Position numbers and translations under genes: made by a program. From NCBI RefSeq assembly GCF_047238345.1, contig NZ_JBDFMQ010000001.1, positions 434,001-498,000 on the forward strand: DNA of 64,000 bases. Direction: 5' to 3'. The notes under the pieces are model-generated. The model saw nothing but the letters and a program-made list of their open reading frames with translations. It ran no database searches and was not told the origin of the DNA. The stretch is from Shouchella sp047238345 (GTDB lineage Bacteria > Bacillota > Bacilli > Bacillales > Bacillaceae_D). Positions 24,447 through 31,928 of the stretch are shown in pieces; positions within the stretch are counted from its first letter, which is position 1; every line of letters begins with the position of its first letter.

Positions 24447-25841
24447 CTAGTAGACAGATTGAGACGTCCTAAGATGAGTAAGCAATTGTTGAATGGACGT
24501 TAGTTGTTCAAACTGAAGGGCATCAGAAGTAAATTGGTTTATAGTTTCTTCCGCATACAGGTCGCTCGTCAACTCTGTAAACTTCGTTGTAATTTGCTCA
24601 TTTGTCGGGAGTGAAGAAGGCCAACCTCCCACTGGATGTTCAATGTCTTGAGCAAAAGACGTGTCGTCCGCTAGCGTGATTTGTAGTTTAGCAGGCCAGT
24701 TAGTTGGATAACGTTGATCCAGCTCAGGGTCAACGGTTACGTGAATTTTTTGCATAAGTGATTGAATATCAAGCCGCTGAGTGTGTTGCTTTTCAAACTG
24801 ATTATAGCCGGTGTGTCCAAATACAAGTGCTGCTGCTATGCCGTATGGCAAACTAAACTGAGCATCAACTCGATTTTGAGGGGCTCGTTTTTTTTCAATC
24901 GGTGAGGCTACCAGAGCTTCTCCAGCTGTTAGAACGGTCACATCAATACGGCGAATGTCGTTTATTTCAACCGAATGAGATTCTCGTATGTGTAGCGCGG
25001 CATCCATTTGTGCATGCATATAGCGACAACAGGCATGCAGTTTAATATTGGTTTGCATGATTTTATATGGAGATGCGAAATCTTCAGTGAGTTTTTCTGG
25101 GTAATAAACCGAGGCATATGCTTGAAAAAAGCCAAATGTCCCCTCAAAAATGGTCGTCGGCCCTTCAAAGCCTGATTGAGCCATTTTTGCTGCGATAATG
25201 CCGTTATGTGCCGAACAGCCGGCGTGAAATTTCTTGGTCCATGCCCCATCTGTGACATATTCCATCGAGCCTGAAGCCATACTACCAGCAATACCAACGG
25301 CATGCAGGAGCTCTTCTTTTGTTAATTTCATCAATTTTCCGGCTGTAATGGTTGCCCCAAAAACCCCGCAAATTCCAGTTGGATGAAAGCCACTATCGTA
25401 ATTCCCGGAAGGATTTGTTAAGGCATCGCCAACGCGCATCATCATTTCATAACCAGCAACCATGGCTGCGAGAAATTCTTCAGGAGAGGAATTGAACTCT
25501 TCTGCAATAGCTAAAGCGGTTGGAACCATTACTACGCCAGGATGAAGAGACGATTCACTCGTCACATCGTCTAGCTCAATGCTGTGAGCAGCAGTACCAT
25601 TGACGAGAGCAGCATACTGGCTAGGTAGTGATTCTCGTTTGCCAATAACCGTAGAGGAACCGGTGGTGGCAAGAGCTTGTGCGGTTGTCAACATGGAGAG
25701 ACTGGCTGGTTCCTGCATGCCTTTTAATGTCACCCCGATACAATCAATAAGCAACTTCTTCGTCATTAACAAAACCTCAGACGGTAAATCTTGATATGTG
25801 ATCTCATAACAAAAATTTGTTAGTGTCCTCGTTTCACTCAT
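24447..25841 (-). CDS. MmgE/PrpD family protein
   Basis: 464 residues, full length for MmgE/PrpD, a fold that includes 2-methylcitrate dehydratase and cis-aconitate decarboxylase. Seen: H-S-I-E-L-D-D-V near residue 86, S-S-L-H-P-G-V-V-M-V-P-T-A-L-A, F-H-P-T-G-I-C-G-V-F-G-A, the K-K-F-H-A-G motif, and C-C-R-Y-M-H-A-Q-M-D in the second half. Start follows AGGGGG. It is divergent from a dicarboxylate transporter. A PrpD-family gene of unknown role also sits in the Pseudomonas itaconate locus; the reaction here (dehydratase, decarboxylase or isomerase on a tri- or dicarboxylate) is open. Confidence 0.9.
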   Translation of the reverse strand: MSETRTLTNFCYEITYQDLPSEVLLMTKKLLIDCIGVTLKGMQEPASLSMLTTAQALATTGSSTVIGKRESLPSQYAALVNGTAAHSIELDDVTSESSLHPGVVMVPTALAIAEEFNSSPEEFLAAMVAGYEMMMRVGDALTNPSGNYDSGFHPTGICGVFGATITAGKLMKLTKEELLHAVGIAGSMASGSMEYVTDGAWTKKFHAGCSAHNGIIAAKMAQSGFEGPTTIFEGTFGFFQAYASVYYPEKLTEDFASPYKIMQTNIKLHACCRYMHAQMDAALHIRESHSVEINDIRRIDVTVLTAGEALVASPIEKKRAPQNRVDAQFSLPYGIAAALVFGHTGYNQFEKQHTQRLDIQSLMQKIHVTVDPELDQRYPTNWPAKLQITLADDTSFAQDIEHPVGGWPSSLPTNEQITTKFTELTSDLYAEETINQFTSDALQFEQLTSIQQLLTHLRTSQSVY

Positions 25842-25871
25842 TATGAGCCCCCTTTGAACGTTTACCCATTA

Positions 25872-25887
25872 TTGTAAGCGCTTTATT
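25872..25887. promoter_or_regulatory. Possible cre before the mmgE/prpD-family gene
   Basis: TTGTAAGCGCTTTATT matches the cre consensus at 14 of 16 positions and lies about 30 bases before the minus-strand start codon. Confidence 0.45.
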
Positions 25888-25946
25888 TTTGTGGAACAAT
25901 CTCTTTTATGCATCATTTTTATGCAAAAAGCGAATCAATCTTTCAC

Positions 25947-25976
25947 ATGCAAAAAAGGTATGAAACCTATGCATAA
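25947..25976. promoter_or_regulatory. Shared 30-bp element, copy 1
   Basis: ATGCAAAAA, ten bases, CCTATGCATAA. The same two blocks at the same spacing recur at 29142-29171 (24 of 30 bases identical). Further ATGCAAAAA and TATGCAT motifs lie at 25907-25930. Candidate operator of the LysR regulator of this locus. Confidence 0.6.
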
Positions 25977-25982
25977 TTGTGA

Positions 25983-26012
25983 TTGTTTTCAGATAATTTA
26001 GTCGGCTATACT
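25983..26012 (+). promoter_or_regulatory. Promoter of the dicarboxylate transporter operon
   Basis: TTGTTT (25983-25988), 18-base spacer, TATACT (26007-26012). The shared 30-bp element ends just upstream of the -35 box, the usual place for a LysR-type activator. Confidence 0.6.
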
Positions 26013-26059
26013 AATCCCAATTCAAAAGATCAAAAGCACAAAATTTTTTTTGAATAAAT

Positions 26060-26075
26060 AAGAAAACGCTTTCAA
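26060..26075. promoter_or_regulatory. cre site (CcpA) before the transporter
   Basis: AAGAAAACGCTTTCAA matches the cre consensus at 15 of 16 positions, downstream of the promoter and just before the AAGGGGG ribosome binding site, a roadblock-type position. Confidence 0.72.
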
Positions 26076-26090
26076 TAAGGGGGTTATACA

Positions 26091-27719
26091 GTGAGAACAG
26101 TGATTGAAACGTTTTGGAGCCAAATGTGGCAGTCTCATCGCTCAATAAAAAGATATTTCTATTTATTTGCGCAGCCTTTAAAGGCGGTGAATGAAAACAG
26201 AACGCAAAAACATACCGCAGAAGAAGGACCTCCACAACCTGAAGGTCCACCAGCATATACGAAAGGAAAGTGGATGGGTCTATTTCTCGGGCCTGCTTTG
26301 TTTACCGCCATTTTGCTTTTTTTTCATCCGGATGGCTTATCGTTTGAAGCAAAAGCGGCACTAGCCGTAACCGCTTGGGTAGCATCGTGGTGGGTAACCG
26401 AACCGGTTCCATTTCCGGTGGCGGCTCTTTTGCCAATCATCTTAATGCCTTTAACAGGCGCACTTCCAAGTGCAACGGTTACATCAGCATATGGAGATGA
26501 CATTATTTTTCTCTTTATGGGCGGCTTTTTTATTGCAGTAGCGCTAGAAAAATGGAATTTGCACCGTCGACTCGCTTTGATCATTCTTAGCGTAATGGGA
26601 ACAAAGACAAAGCAATTAATCTTTGGTTTTATGCTGGCGACTGCACTTTTATCAATGTGGATCTCTGCAACCGCAACCGTCATGATGATGGTGCCAATGG
26701 GGATGGCGCTTCTTAGTGCAGTCAAGCAAACCAAAACTGAACCATCTCATCAAGAGGATTTCCAAAAATTTGAAAAAGCATTATTGTTTGCGATTGGGTA
26801 TGCCGGAACAGTTGGTGGAATGGCCACGATTGTAGGAAACCCACCTAACATTATTTTAATCGCCCAGTTACGAAATTTCTTTGATTTGGATATTGGTTTT
26901 GGTGTGTGGATGTTATTTGCTGTTCCGATCGTTATCCTTATTCTTGGTGCAAGTTGGGTTTATCTCTGTTACTTTGCTTTTCGTTTAAAAATGAAGCAAT
27001 TACCTGGCGGTCAAGAAATGATGGTGTCAGAACGCAAAAAACTCGGGAAGACGAGTTTTGAAGAAAAATGGGTTTTGGCGATTTTCCTTTTCACTGCATT
27101 TATGTGGATAACTCGTGGTTTTATTTGGAATTCATTTTTACCGAATTTAACCGACGGTATGATTGCAGTTATCGCGGCAGTTTTTCTCTTTCTTTTACCA
27201 GCTGCTAAGATGCGCGGTCGTTTACTGAACTGGGATGATTCAAAAAATATTCCCTGGGGCGTACTTTTATTATTTGGTGGTGGTCTAGCGGTCGCGGCTG
27301 GCTTTAAGGAAACTGGCTTATCTGAATGGATTGGCTCGAATCTAACGATGCTGGAAGGTATGCATTTGCTAGTTATTATTGCAGTCTCCACAACAGTTGT
27401 TTTAATTTTAACAGAGTTTACATCCAATACGGCAACGGCAACAATCCTTTTACCTGTTATGGCAGCTGTAGCGATCGCACTTGATCTACATCCATTCGCT
27501 TTAATGATTTCATGTGTATTTGCTGCAAATGCCTCATTCATGTTGCCTGTAGCGACACCACCGAATGCCATTATATTTGGAACGGGAAAATTAAAAATTG
27601 GGGACATGATCAAAGTCGGTTTTGCAATGAATGTGTTTTCGTTAATCGTCATCGTACTAGGAACAATGTACGTTATGCCAGTCGTTTGGGATATTGATTT
27701 GCATCACTTTGATCACTAA
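26091..27719 (+). CDS. DASS (SLC13-type) sodium:dicarboxylate symporter
   Basis: 542-residue polytopic transporter of the divalent anion:Na+ symporter family (SdcS/CitT relatives). A soluble N-terminal stretch of about 60 residues, including E-E-G-P-P-Q-P-E-G-P-P, precedes the membrane part. Family motifs: W-W-V-T-E-P-V-P, the first S-x-T region W-I-S-A-T-A-T-V-M-M-M-V-P, V-G-N-P-P-N-I, and the second S-N-T-A-T-A-T-I-L-L-P plus P-P-N-A-I-I-F-G-T-G near the C-terminus. GTG 26091 follows AAGGGGG by eight bases. As first gene of the catabolic block it probably imports the C4/C5 dicarboxylate used there. Confidence 0.9.
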   Translation: MRTVIETFWSQMWQSHRSIKRYFYLFAQPLKAVNENRTQKHTAEEGPPQPEGPPAYTKGKWMGLFLGPALFTAILLFFHPDGLSFEAKAALAVTAWVASWWVTEPVPFPVAALLPIILMPLTGALPSATVTSAYGDDIIFLFMGGFFIAVALEKWNLHRRLALIILSVMGTKTKQLIFGFMLATALLSMWISATATVMMMVPMGMALLSAVKQTKTEPSHQEDFQKFEKALLFAIGYAGTVGGMATIVGNPPNIILIAQLRNFFDLDIGFGVWMLFAVPIVILILGASWVYLCYFAFRLKMKQLPGGQEMMVSERKKLGKTSFEEKWVLAIFLFTAFMWITRGFIWNSFLPNLTDGMIAVIAAVFLFLLPAAKMRGRLLNWDDSKNIPWGVLLLFGGGLAVAAGFKETGLSEWIGSNLTMLEGMHLLVIIAVSTTVVLILTEFTSNTATATILLPVMAAVAIALDLHPFALMISCVFAANASFMLPVATPPNAIIFGTGKLKIGDMIKVGFAMNVFSLIVIVLGTMYVMPVVWDIDLHHFDH

Positions 27720-27737
27720 TTTGTAGGAGTGAGACAA

Positions 27738-28583
27738 ATGCGTGAAATTGGTTACGAAAAAATAGTTGAAGTCGTCCGTGAAGCTTGCCAAAATGCCAAT
27801 TATGAATTAGAAGACGACATGGTTGGTGCTTTACAAGCCTCAAAAGATAAGGAAGACTCGCCAGTGGCAAAAGATGTGCTGAAGCAACTGTTGGATAATT
27901 CTGCGATTGCAAAAGCAGAGCGGCTTCCAATGTGTCAGGATACGGGAACGGTCGTCTGTTTTGTTGAGATGGGCGAAAACTGTATCGTAGTAGGTGGAAC
28001 TGTCAATCATGCCATTAATCAAGGTGTTCAGGAAGGATATGAAGAAGGGTATTTGCGTCATTCGATCGTCGCTGATCCGCTAACGAGAAAAAAGAATGAC
28101 GATATGAATACCCCTGCAATCATCCATCTTGAACATGTTCCTGGGGATCAGCTGCGCATTCAGTTAACCGCAAAAGGGGGCGGGGCTGAAAATATGAGTC
28201 AACTACGAATGCTTACGCCATCTGCAGGTGTAGAAGGGGTTAAAGCATTTGTTTTAGAAACGGTTAAAGCAGCAGGTCCAAACGCTTGTCCACCTCTCAT
28301 TGTAGGCGTTGGTATTGGAGGGAATTTTGAAAGATGCGCGGTGTTAGCAAAAAAATCATTATTTCGATCGATAGGAGAGCGAAGTCAAGAAAATCAAACA
28401 GCACGACTTGAAGATGAACTAATTAATGATATAAACGAGCTTGGTATTGGTCCACAAGGGTTAGGAGGAAAGACAACTGCTATTGACGTGAACATTGAGT
28501 TAGAAGCTTGCCATATTGCTGCACTTCCTGTCGCCGTCAATCTCAATTGTCATGCCGTCAGACATCGAACACTTTTATTTTAA
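27738..28583 (+). CDS. Class I fumarase-type hydratase, alpha subunit
   Basis: N-terminal subunit (281 residues) of a two-subunit Fe-S hydro-lyase (fumarase class I/tartrate dehydratase/mesaconase). Cluster cysteines are visible in P-M-C-Q-D-T-G, N-F-E-R-C-A and N-L-N-C-H-A. The K-G-G-G-A-E-N-M-S motif is a family signature. Start follows TAGGAGTG, 18 bases after the transporter stop. Linked directly to its beta subunit. In this context it may hydrate mesaconate or a related C5 unsaturated acid rather than serve as the TCA fumarase; that is inference. Confidence 0.9.
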   Translation: MREIGYEKIVEVVREACQNANYELEDDMVGALQASKDKEDSPVAKDVLKQLLDNSAIAKAERLPMCQDTGTVVCFVEMGENCIVVGGTVNHAINQGVQEGYEEGYLRHSIVADPLTRKKNDDMNTPAIIHLEHVPGDQLRIQLTAKGGGAENMSQLRMLTPSAGVEGVKAFVLETVKAAGPNACPPLIVGVGIGGNFERCAVLAKKSLFRSIGERSQENQTARLEDELINDINELGIGPQGLGGKTTAIDVNIELEACHIAALPVAVNLNCHAVRHRTLLF

Positions 28584-28597
28584 AGAGGAGGAGAACG

Positions 28598-29155
28598 ATG
28601 GGCTCACTAATCAATATATCTCTGCCTCTCTCAAAAGAGAATCAACGAATATTAAGAGCAGGAGATCGTGTTTTGTTAACCGGCATCATGTTTACGGCTA
28701 GAGATGCGGCGCATAAAAGGATGACCGAGGCGTTAAAAGCAGGAGAACCATTACCAATCTCCATCGAGGGACAGACGCTCTACTATGTTGGCCCTACACC
28801 TGCGAAGCCAGGGTATCCGGTTGGAACAGCCGGACCAACAACAAGCGAAAGAATGGATGCCTACACGCCGTTATTGTTAAAGCAAGGTTTAAGAGGAATG
28901 ATCGGCAAGGGCCATCGAAGCGACGATGTTGTACAGGCGATAAAGGAGCATAATGCTGTTTATTTTGCGGCGACAGGAGGTGCTGGGGCATTGCTTGCAA
29001 AGTCTATTTTGGAAATGGAACCAGTTGCTTACGTAGATTTAGGACCAGAAGCGATCCATAAAGTTAAAGTAAAAGATTTTCCGGTAATCGTGATTAATGA
29101 TTCTGAAGGGAATGACTGGTATCGACAGATTAAACTTAATCATGCAAAAATGTAA
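28598..29155 (+). CDS. Class I fumarase-type hydratase, beta subunit
   Basis: C-terminal subunit, 185 residues, completing the heteromeric hydro-lyase. Motifs: G-D-R-V-L-L-T-G-I-M-F-T-A-R-D-A-A-H-K-R near residue 22, Y-Y-V-G-P-T-P, G-P-T-T-S-E-R-M-D and G-K-G near residue 106, A-A-T-G-G-A-G-A-L near 128. ATG 28598 follows AGAGGAGGAG; the longer frame reading back into the alpha gene has no site. Its 3' end overlaps the second copy of the 30-bp regulatory element. Confidence 0.9.
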   Translation: MGSLINISLPLSKENQRILRAGDRVLLTGIMFTARDAAHKRMTEALKAGEPLPISIEGQTLYYVGPTPAKPGYPVGTAGPTTSERMDAYTPLLLKQGLRGMIGKGHRSDDVVQAIKEHNAVYFAATGGAGALLAKSILEMEPVAYVDLGPEAIHKVKVKDFPVIVINDSEGNDWYRQIKLNHAKM

Positions 29156-29171
29156 TAGATCCTATGCATAA
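29142..29171. promoter_or_regulatory. Shared 30-bp element, copy 2
   Basis: ATGCAAAAA at 29142-29150 and CCTATGCATAA at 29161-29171, the same arrangement as at 25947-25976. It begins in the last codons of the hydratase beta gene and lies before the acyl-CoA dehydrogenase gene. Confidence 0.58.
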
Positions 29172-29228
29172 ATCCGATTGCTTGCATGTTTATTGAACAC
29201 GTAAAATGACTGTAAGGAGGCGTTAGCC

Positions 29229-30410
29229 ATGACCCAATTAATTGATAAACAAGAAGAAGTGAAACAACAATTACGAGAAGATGTTCGTTCATTTTGTTCA
29301 AATTATTCAAATAGCTACTGGCGCGAATTAGACCGGAAGAGAGAGTACCCATATGAATTTGTAAATGAAATGACGCGATTAGGTTACTTATCTGTCCTCA
29401 TCCCAAAAGAGTACGGTGGAGGTGGACTTGGGATGACTGAAGCAAGCATCATCTTAGAAGAAATTCACCGAGCTGGTGGTCATGCAGCAGGTTGTCACGC
29501 ACAAATGTATACGATGGGTGCGTTGCTAAAGCACGGAAATGACAGTCAAAAACAAACGTATTTACCTAAGATTGCTGACGGGACCATTCGCTTTCAATCT
29601 TTTTCAATCACAGAACCTGAAGCTGGGTCAAATACAACAGCGATTCAAACTGAAGCGAAAAAGACCGATTCAGGGTATGTCATTAACGGTCACAAAAACT
29701 GGACCAGTCGGATTCTTCAATCAGATTTACTGATGTTATTGGCACGTACCACGCCACTTGATCAAGTGAAAAAGAAGACAGACGGAATTAGTTTATTCTT
29801 AATTGATCTTAGAGAGGTTCGAAAAGAACAGCCAGATTCACTCATGATTGAACAAGTAGAGACAATGTTTAACTATGCAACAAATAAAGTGTGGTATAAA
29901 GATATGCACATCCCTAATGAAGCACTAATTGGAGAAGAGGGGAAAGGATTTAAATACGTTCTTGATGGCATGAATGCAGAGCGAATTTTGCTTGCATCAG
30001 AGGCAATTGGCGATGGTTATTTCTTCATTGATCAAGCTGTGACATATGCAAGTAAACGAGAAGTGTTTGATAAAAAGATTGGTTCCAACCAAGGGGTACA
30101 GTTTCCAATTGCAAAAGCTTATGCAGAGGTAAGAGCTGCGGATCTAATGCGTAATCAAGCGTGTGCGCAATTTGATTCAAATCAACCTTGTGGGGAGCTT
30201 GCGAACACTGCAAAATATCTTTCGAGTGAAGCAAGCTGGGCTGCTGGAAATGCGTGTATTGATACGTTTGGTGGAAACGGTTTCGTGAAAGATTATGATA
30301 TTGAACGAAAATTTCGCGAGACAAGGATGTATCAAGTCGCGCCAGTCAATAACAATATGATTCTCTCATACATTGGACAGCATGTGTTAAAGATGCCACG
30401 GTCTTATTAA
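29229..30410 (+). CDS. Acyl-CoA dehydrogenase family protein
   Basis: 393-residue flavoprotein of the acyl-CoA dehydrogenase family. Seen: F-S-I-T-E-P-E-A-G-S-N-T-T near residue 132 (FAD-binding segment), the I-N-G-H-K-N-W-T-S motif, D-K-K-I-G-S-N-Q-G-V-Q-F-P and D-T-F-G-G-N-G-F. The usual C-terminal Y-E-G-T active-site segment is replaced by M-Y-Q-V-A-P-V-N-N-N, so the canonical catalytic Glu is missing there. Start follows AAGGAGG. It may act on a branched dicarboxyl-CoA such as methylsuccinyl-CoA, or be an accessory protein as in Pseudomonas itaconate loci; not decidable here. Confidence 0.88.
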   Translation: MTQLIDKQEEVKQQLREDVRSFCSNYSNSYWRELDRKREYPYEFVNEMTRLGYLSVLIPKEYGGGGLGMTEASIILEEIHRAGGHAAGCHAQMYTMGALLKHGNDSQKQTYLPKIADGTIRFQSFSITEPEAGSNTTAIQTEAKKTDSGYVINGHKNWTSRILQSDLLMLLARTTPLDQVKKKTDGISLFLIDLREVRKEQPDSLMIEQVETMFNYATNKVWYKDMHIPNEALIGEEGKGFKYVLDGMNAERILLASEAIGDGYFFIDQAVTYASKREVFDKKIGSNQGVQFPIAKAYAEVRAADLMRNQACAQFDSNQPCGELANTAKYLSSEASWAAGNACIDTFGGNGFVKDYDIERKFRETRMYQVAPVNNNMILSYIGQHVLKMPRSY

Positions 30411-31291
30411 TCAACGGCATGGTATGCAAGCATAAACTCTTTAAACGTTAACGCGGCTTTAGAGAGATAGCCTTGTTTTTTATGGATGAGATAGATGGGA
30501 CGCTCAATCGTTAATCCTTCAACCTCCACTTTTTGAATGCCGTTTATGGAGGATACAATGGAGTCGGCAATAAATGCAACGCCTTCATTTTCTTTTACAA
30601 GACCCACGATGCTGTTAATCTCTAGACCTTCGTAAACCGTATGAAGGGTGCGGTTTTGAGACGAGAAGGTAGAATCAAGCAATTTCTTTAGTTCAGTTCC
30701 TGGCGTATAGGAAATAAACGGTTCTGCTTCTAGCTCATCCAGGGTAATCGGTTTATTTCGTTTTACAAACGGGTGGTCTTCCGACGCAATTAAGACAATT
30801 TGATCTGTAAAGAGTGTTGTATATTCAAGCTCAGGAAACGTCTTATATTGTGTGCCGAAGCCAAAATCTACGGTGTTGGTTAATAAATCTTTAATAATTG
30901 TAGGCGCTTTTCCTTCTTGCAACGATAAGGAATAGCCTGGATTCACCTGTTTAAATGCTTTAATCATGCTAGGCATATAGGAGATTCCGAGACTATGTAC
31001 AAAGGCAATTGAGATACTGCCCATCGTAGGATCGACAAGCTCTTTTAAGTTTAACTTTGCATGATTCCAATACTGCATCATCTGTTTCGCGTTAAGGAGA
31101 AAGGCTCTTCCATAGCGGTTTAAGACGATTTTACGATTCTTTCGATCAAACAAGGGGACGCCAAGTTCCTTTTCCAATGTCAGAATCGAGCGACTTAAAG
31201 CAGGTTGAGAGAGTAAAAGTAAGTCTGCGGCTTTCGTCATATTTTCTTCTTCGGCAACAACGATAAAATTTTGTAATTGAGACATATCCAT
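30407..31291 (-). CDS. LysR-type regulator of the C5-dicarboxylate locus
   Basis: 294-residue LysR-family transcription factor. The winged HTH occupies residues 1-60 (L-Q-N-F-I-V-V-A-E-E, T-K-A-A-D-L-L-L-L-S-Q-P-A-L-S-R-S-I), followed by a substrate-binding domain whose ligand is presumably a pathway acid or CoA ester. GGAG precedes ATG 31291. The gene overlaps the end of the acyl-CoA dehydrogenase gene by four bases in convergent orientation and is divergent from the MaoC-CaiB-CitE operon, the classic place for its activator. Confidence 0.92.
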   Translation of the reverse strand: MDMSQLQNFIVVAEEENMTKAADLLLLSQPALSRSILTLEKELGVPLFDRKNRKIVLNRYGRAFLLNAKQMMQYWNHAKLNLKELVDPTMGSISIAFVHSLGISYMPSMIKAFKQVNPGYSLSLQEGKAPTIIKDLLTNTVDFGFGTQYKTFPELEYTTLFTDQIVLIASEDHPFVKRNKPITLDELEAEPFISYTPGTELKKLLDSTFSSQNRTLHTVYEGLEINSIVGLVKENEGVAFIADSIVSSINGIQKVEVEGLTIERPIYLIHKKQGYLSKAALTFKEFMLAYHAVD

Positions 31292-31303
31292 CTTAACAAT
31301 CTC

Positions 31304-31334
31304 CTATTCACTGAATCTTCTATACAGAGAATAG
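31304..31334. promoter_or_regulatory. Possible operator between LysR and hydratase genes
   Basis: Interrupted palindrome CTATTC (31304-31309) ... GAATAG (31329-31334), containing an 11-base palindrome ATTCACTGAAT (31306-31316). It lies in the divergent 79-base gap and has the size of a LysR binding region. Confidence 0.45.
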
Positions 31335-31370
31335 CGGTTTATCGAAAAGACTTCAAGGAGTGTGTAGAAA

Positions 31371-31904
31371 ATGCTTAATGAAAAAACAATTAAAAAAGGC
31401 TGGAATGGTCGGTTCTATGGGGATTTTGAAATTGGTGACGTGTACGCTCATCCATTAGGGAAAACCGTGACACAAACGGATAATCAATGGTTTACGTTAT
31501 TAACGCAAAATACAAACCCCATTCATTTTGATAATGTTTATGCGAGCAAAACCGAATTCAAAAAGACTCTTGTGGACTCGACTTTTACAGTTGCCCTTGT
31601 GACAGGTCAATCGGTTACCGACGTGTCGCAAAATGTAATGGCTAACCTTGGCTGGGATGAAATACGTTTGCCTAATCCTGTTTTTGAAGGAGATACAATC
31701 TATTCTTATAGTGAGGTACTAGAAAAGCGTGAGTCGAAATCGCGGCCTGAAGTTGGCATCGTCAAGATAAAAACGGTTGGCTACAACCAAGATGGGGTTC
31801 CAGTCATCACGTTTAAACGAACAATGATGGTGTACAAAGAAGACCATGCGCCAAAAGATACTAACGAACTGTTGCAGAAAGCGTTAGATCAATCATCTTC
31901 ATAA
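31371..31904 (+). CDS. MaoC-like hydratase (candidate itaconyl-/mesaconyl-CoA hydratase)
   Basis: 177-residue hot-dog-fold protein of the MaoC dehydratase family. The hydratase motif is present as T-Q-N-T-N-P-I-H-F-D (residues 45-54), but the position of the usual catalytic Asp in D-x-N-P-x-H is Asn47 here, with His52 kept. It is first in an operon with a CaiB CoA-transferase and a CitE lyase, the same trio as itaconate degradation (Ich, Ict, Ccl), where it would hydrate itaconyl-CoA to citramalyl-CoA. Start follows AAGGAG. Confidence 0.85.
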   Translation: MLNEKTIKKGWNGRFYGDFEIGDVYAHPLGKTVTQTDNQWFTLLTQNTNPIHFDNVYASKTEFKKTLVDSTFTVALVTGQSVTDVSQNVMANLGWDEIRLPNPVFEGDTIYSYSEVLEKRESKSRPEVGIVKIKTVGYNQDGVPVITFKRTMMVYKEDHAPKDTNELLQKALDQSSS

Positions 31905-31928
31905 TATAGATTGTTAGGAGGAAGACCA

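Noticed and set aside
26324..27652. 136- and 213-codon minus-strand frames inside the DASS gene
   Set aside because: Antisense to a full-length transporter with all motifs; composition (many Ile, Thr, Lys) is typical of a reversed membrane-protein gene.
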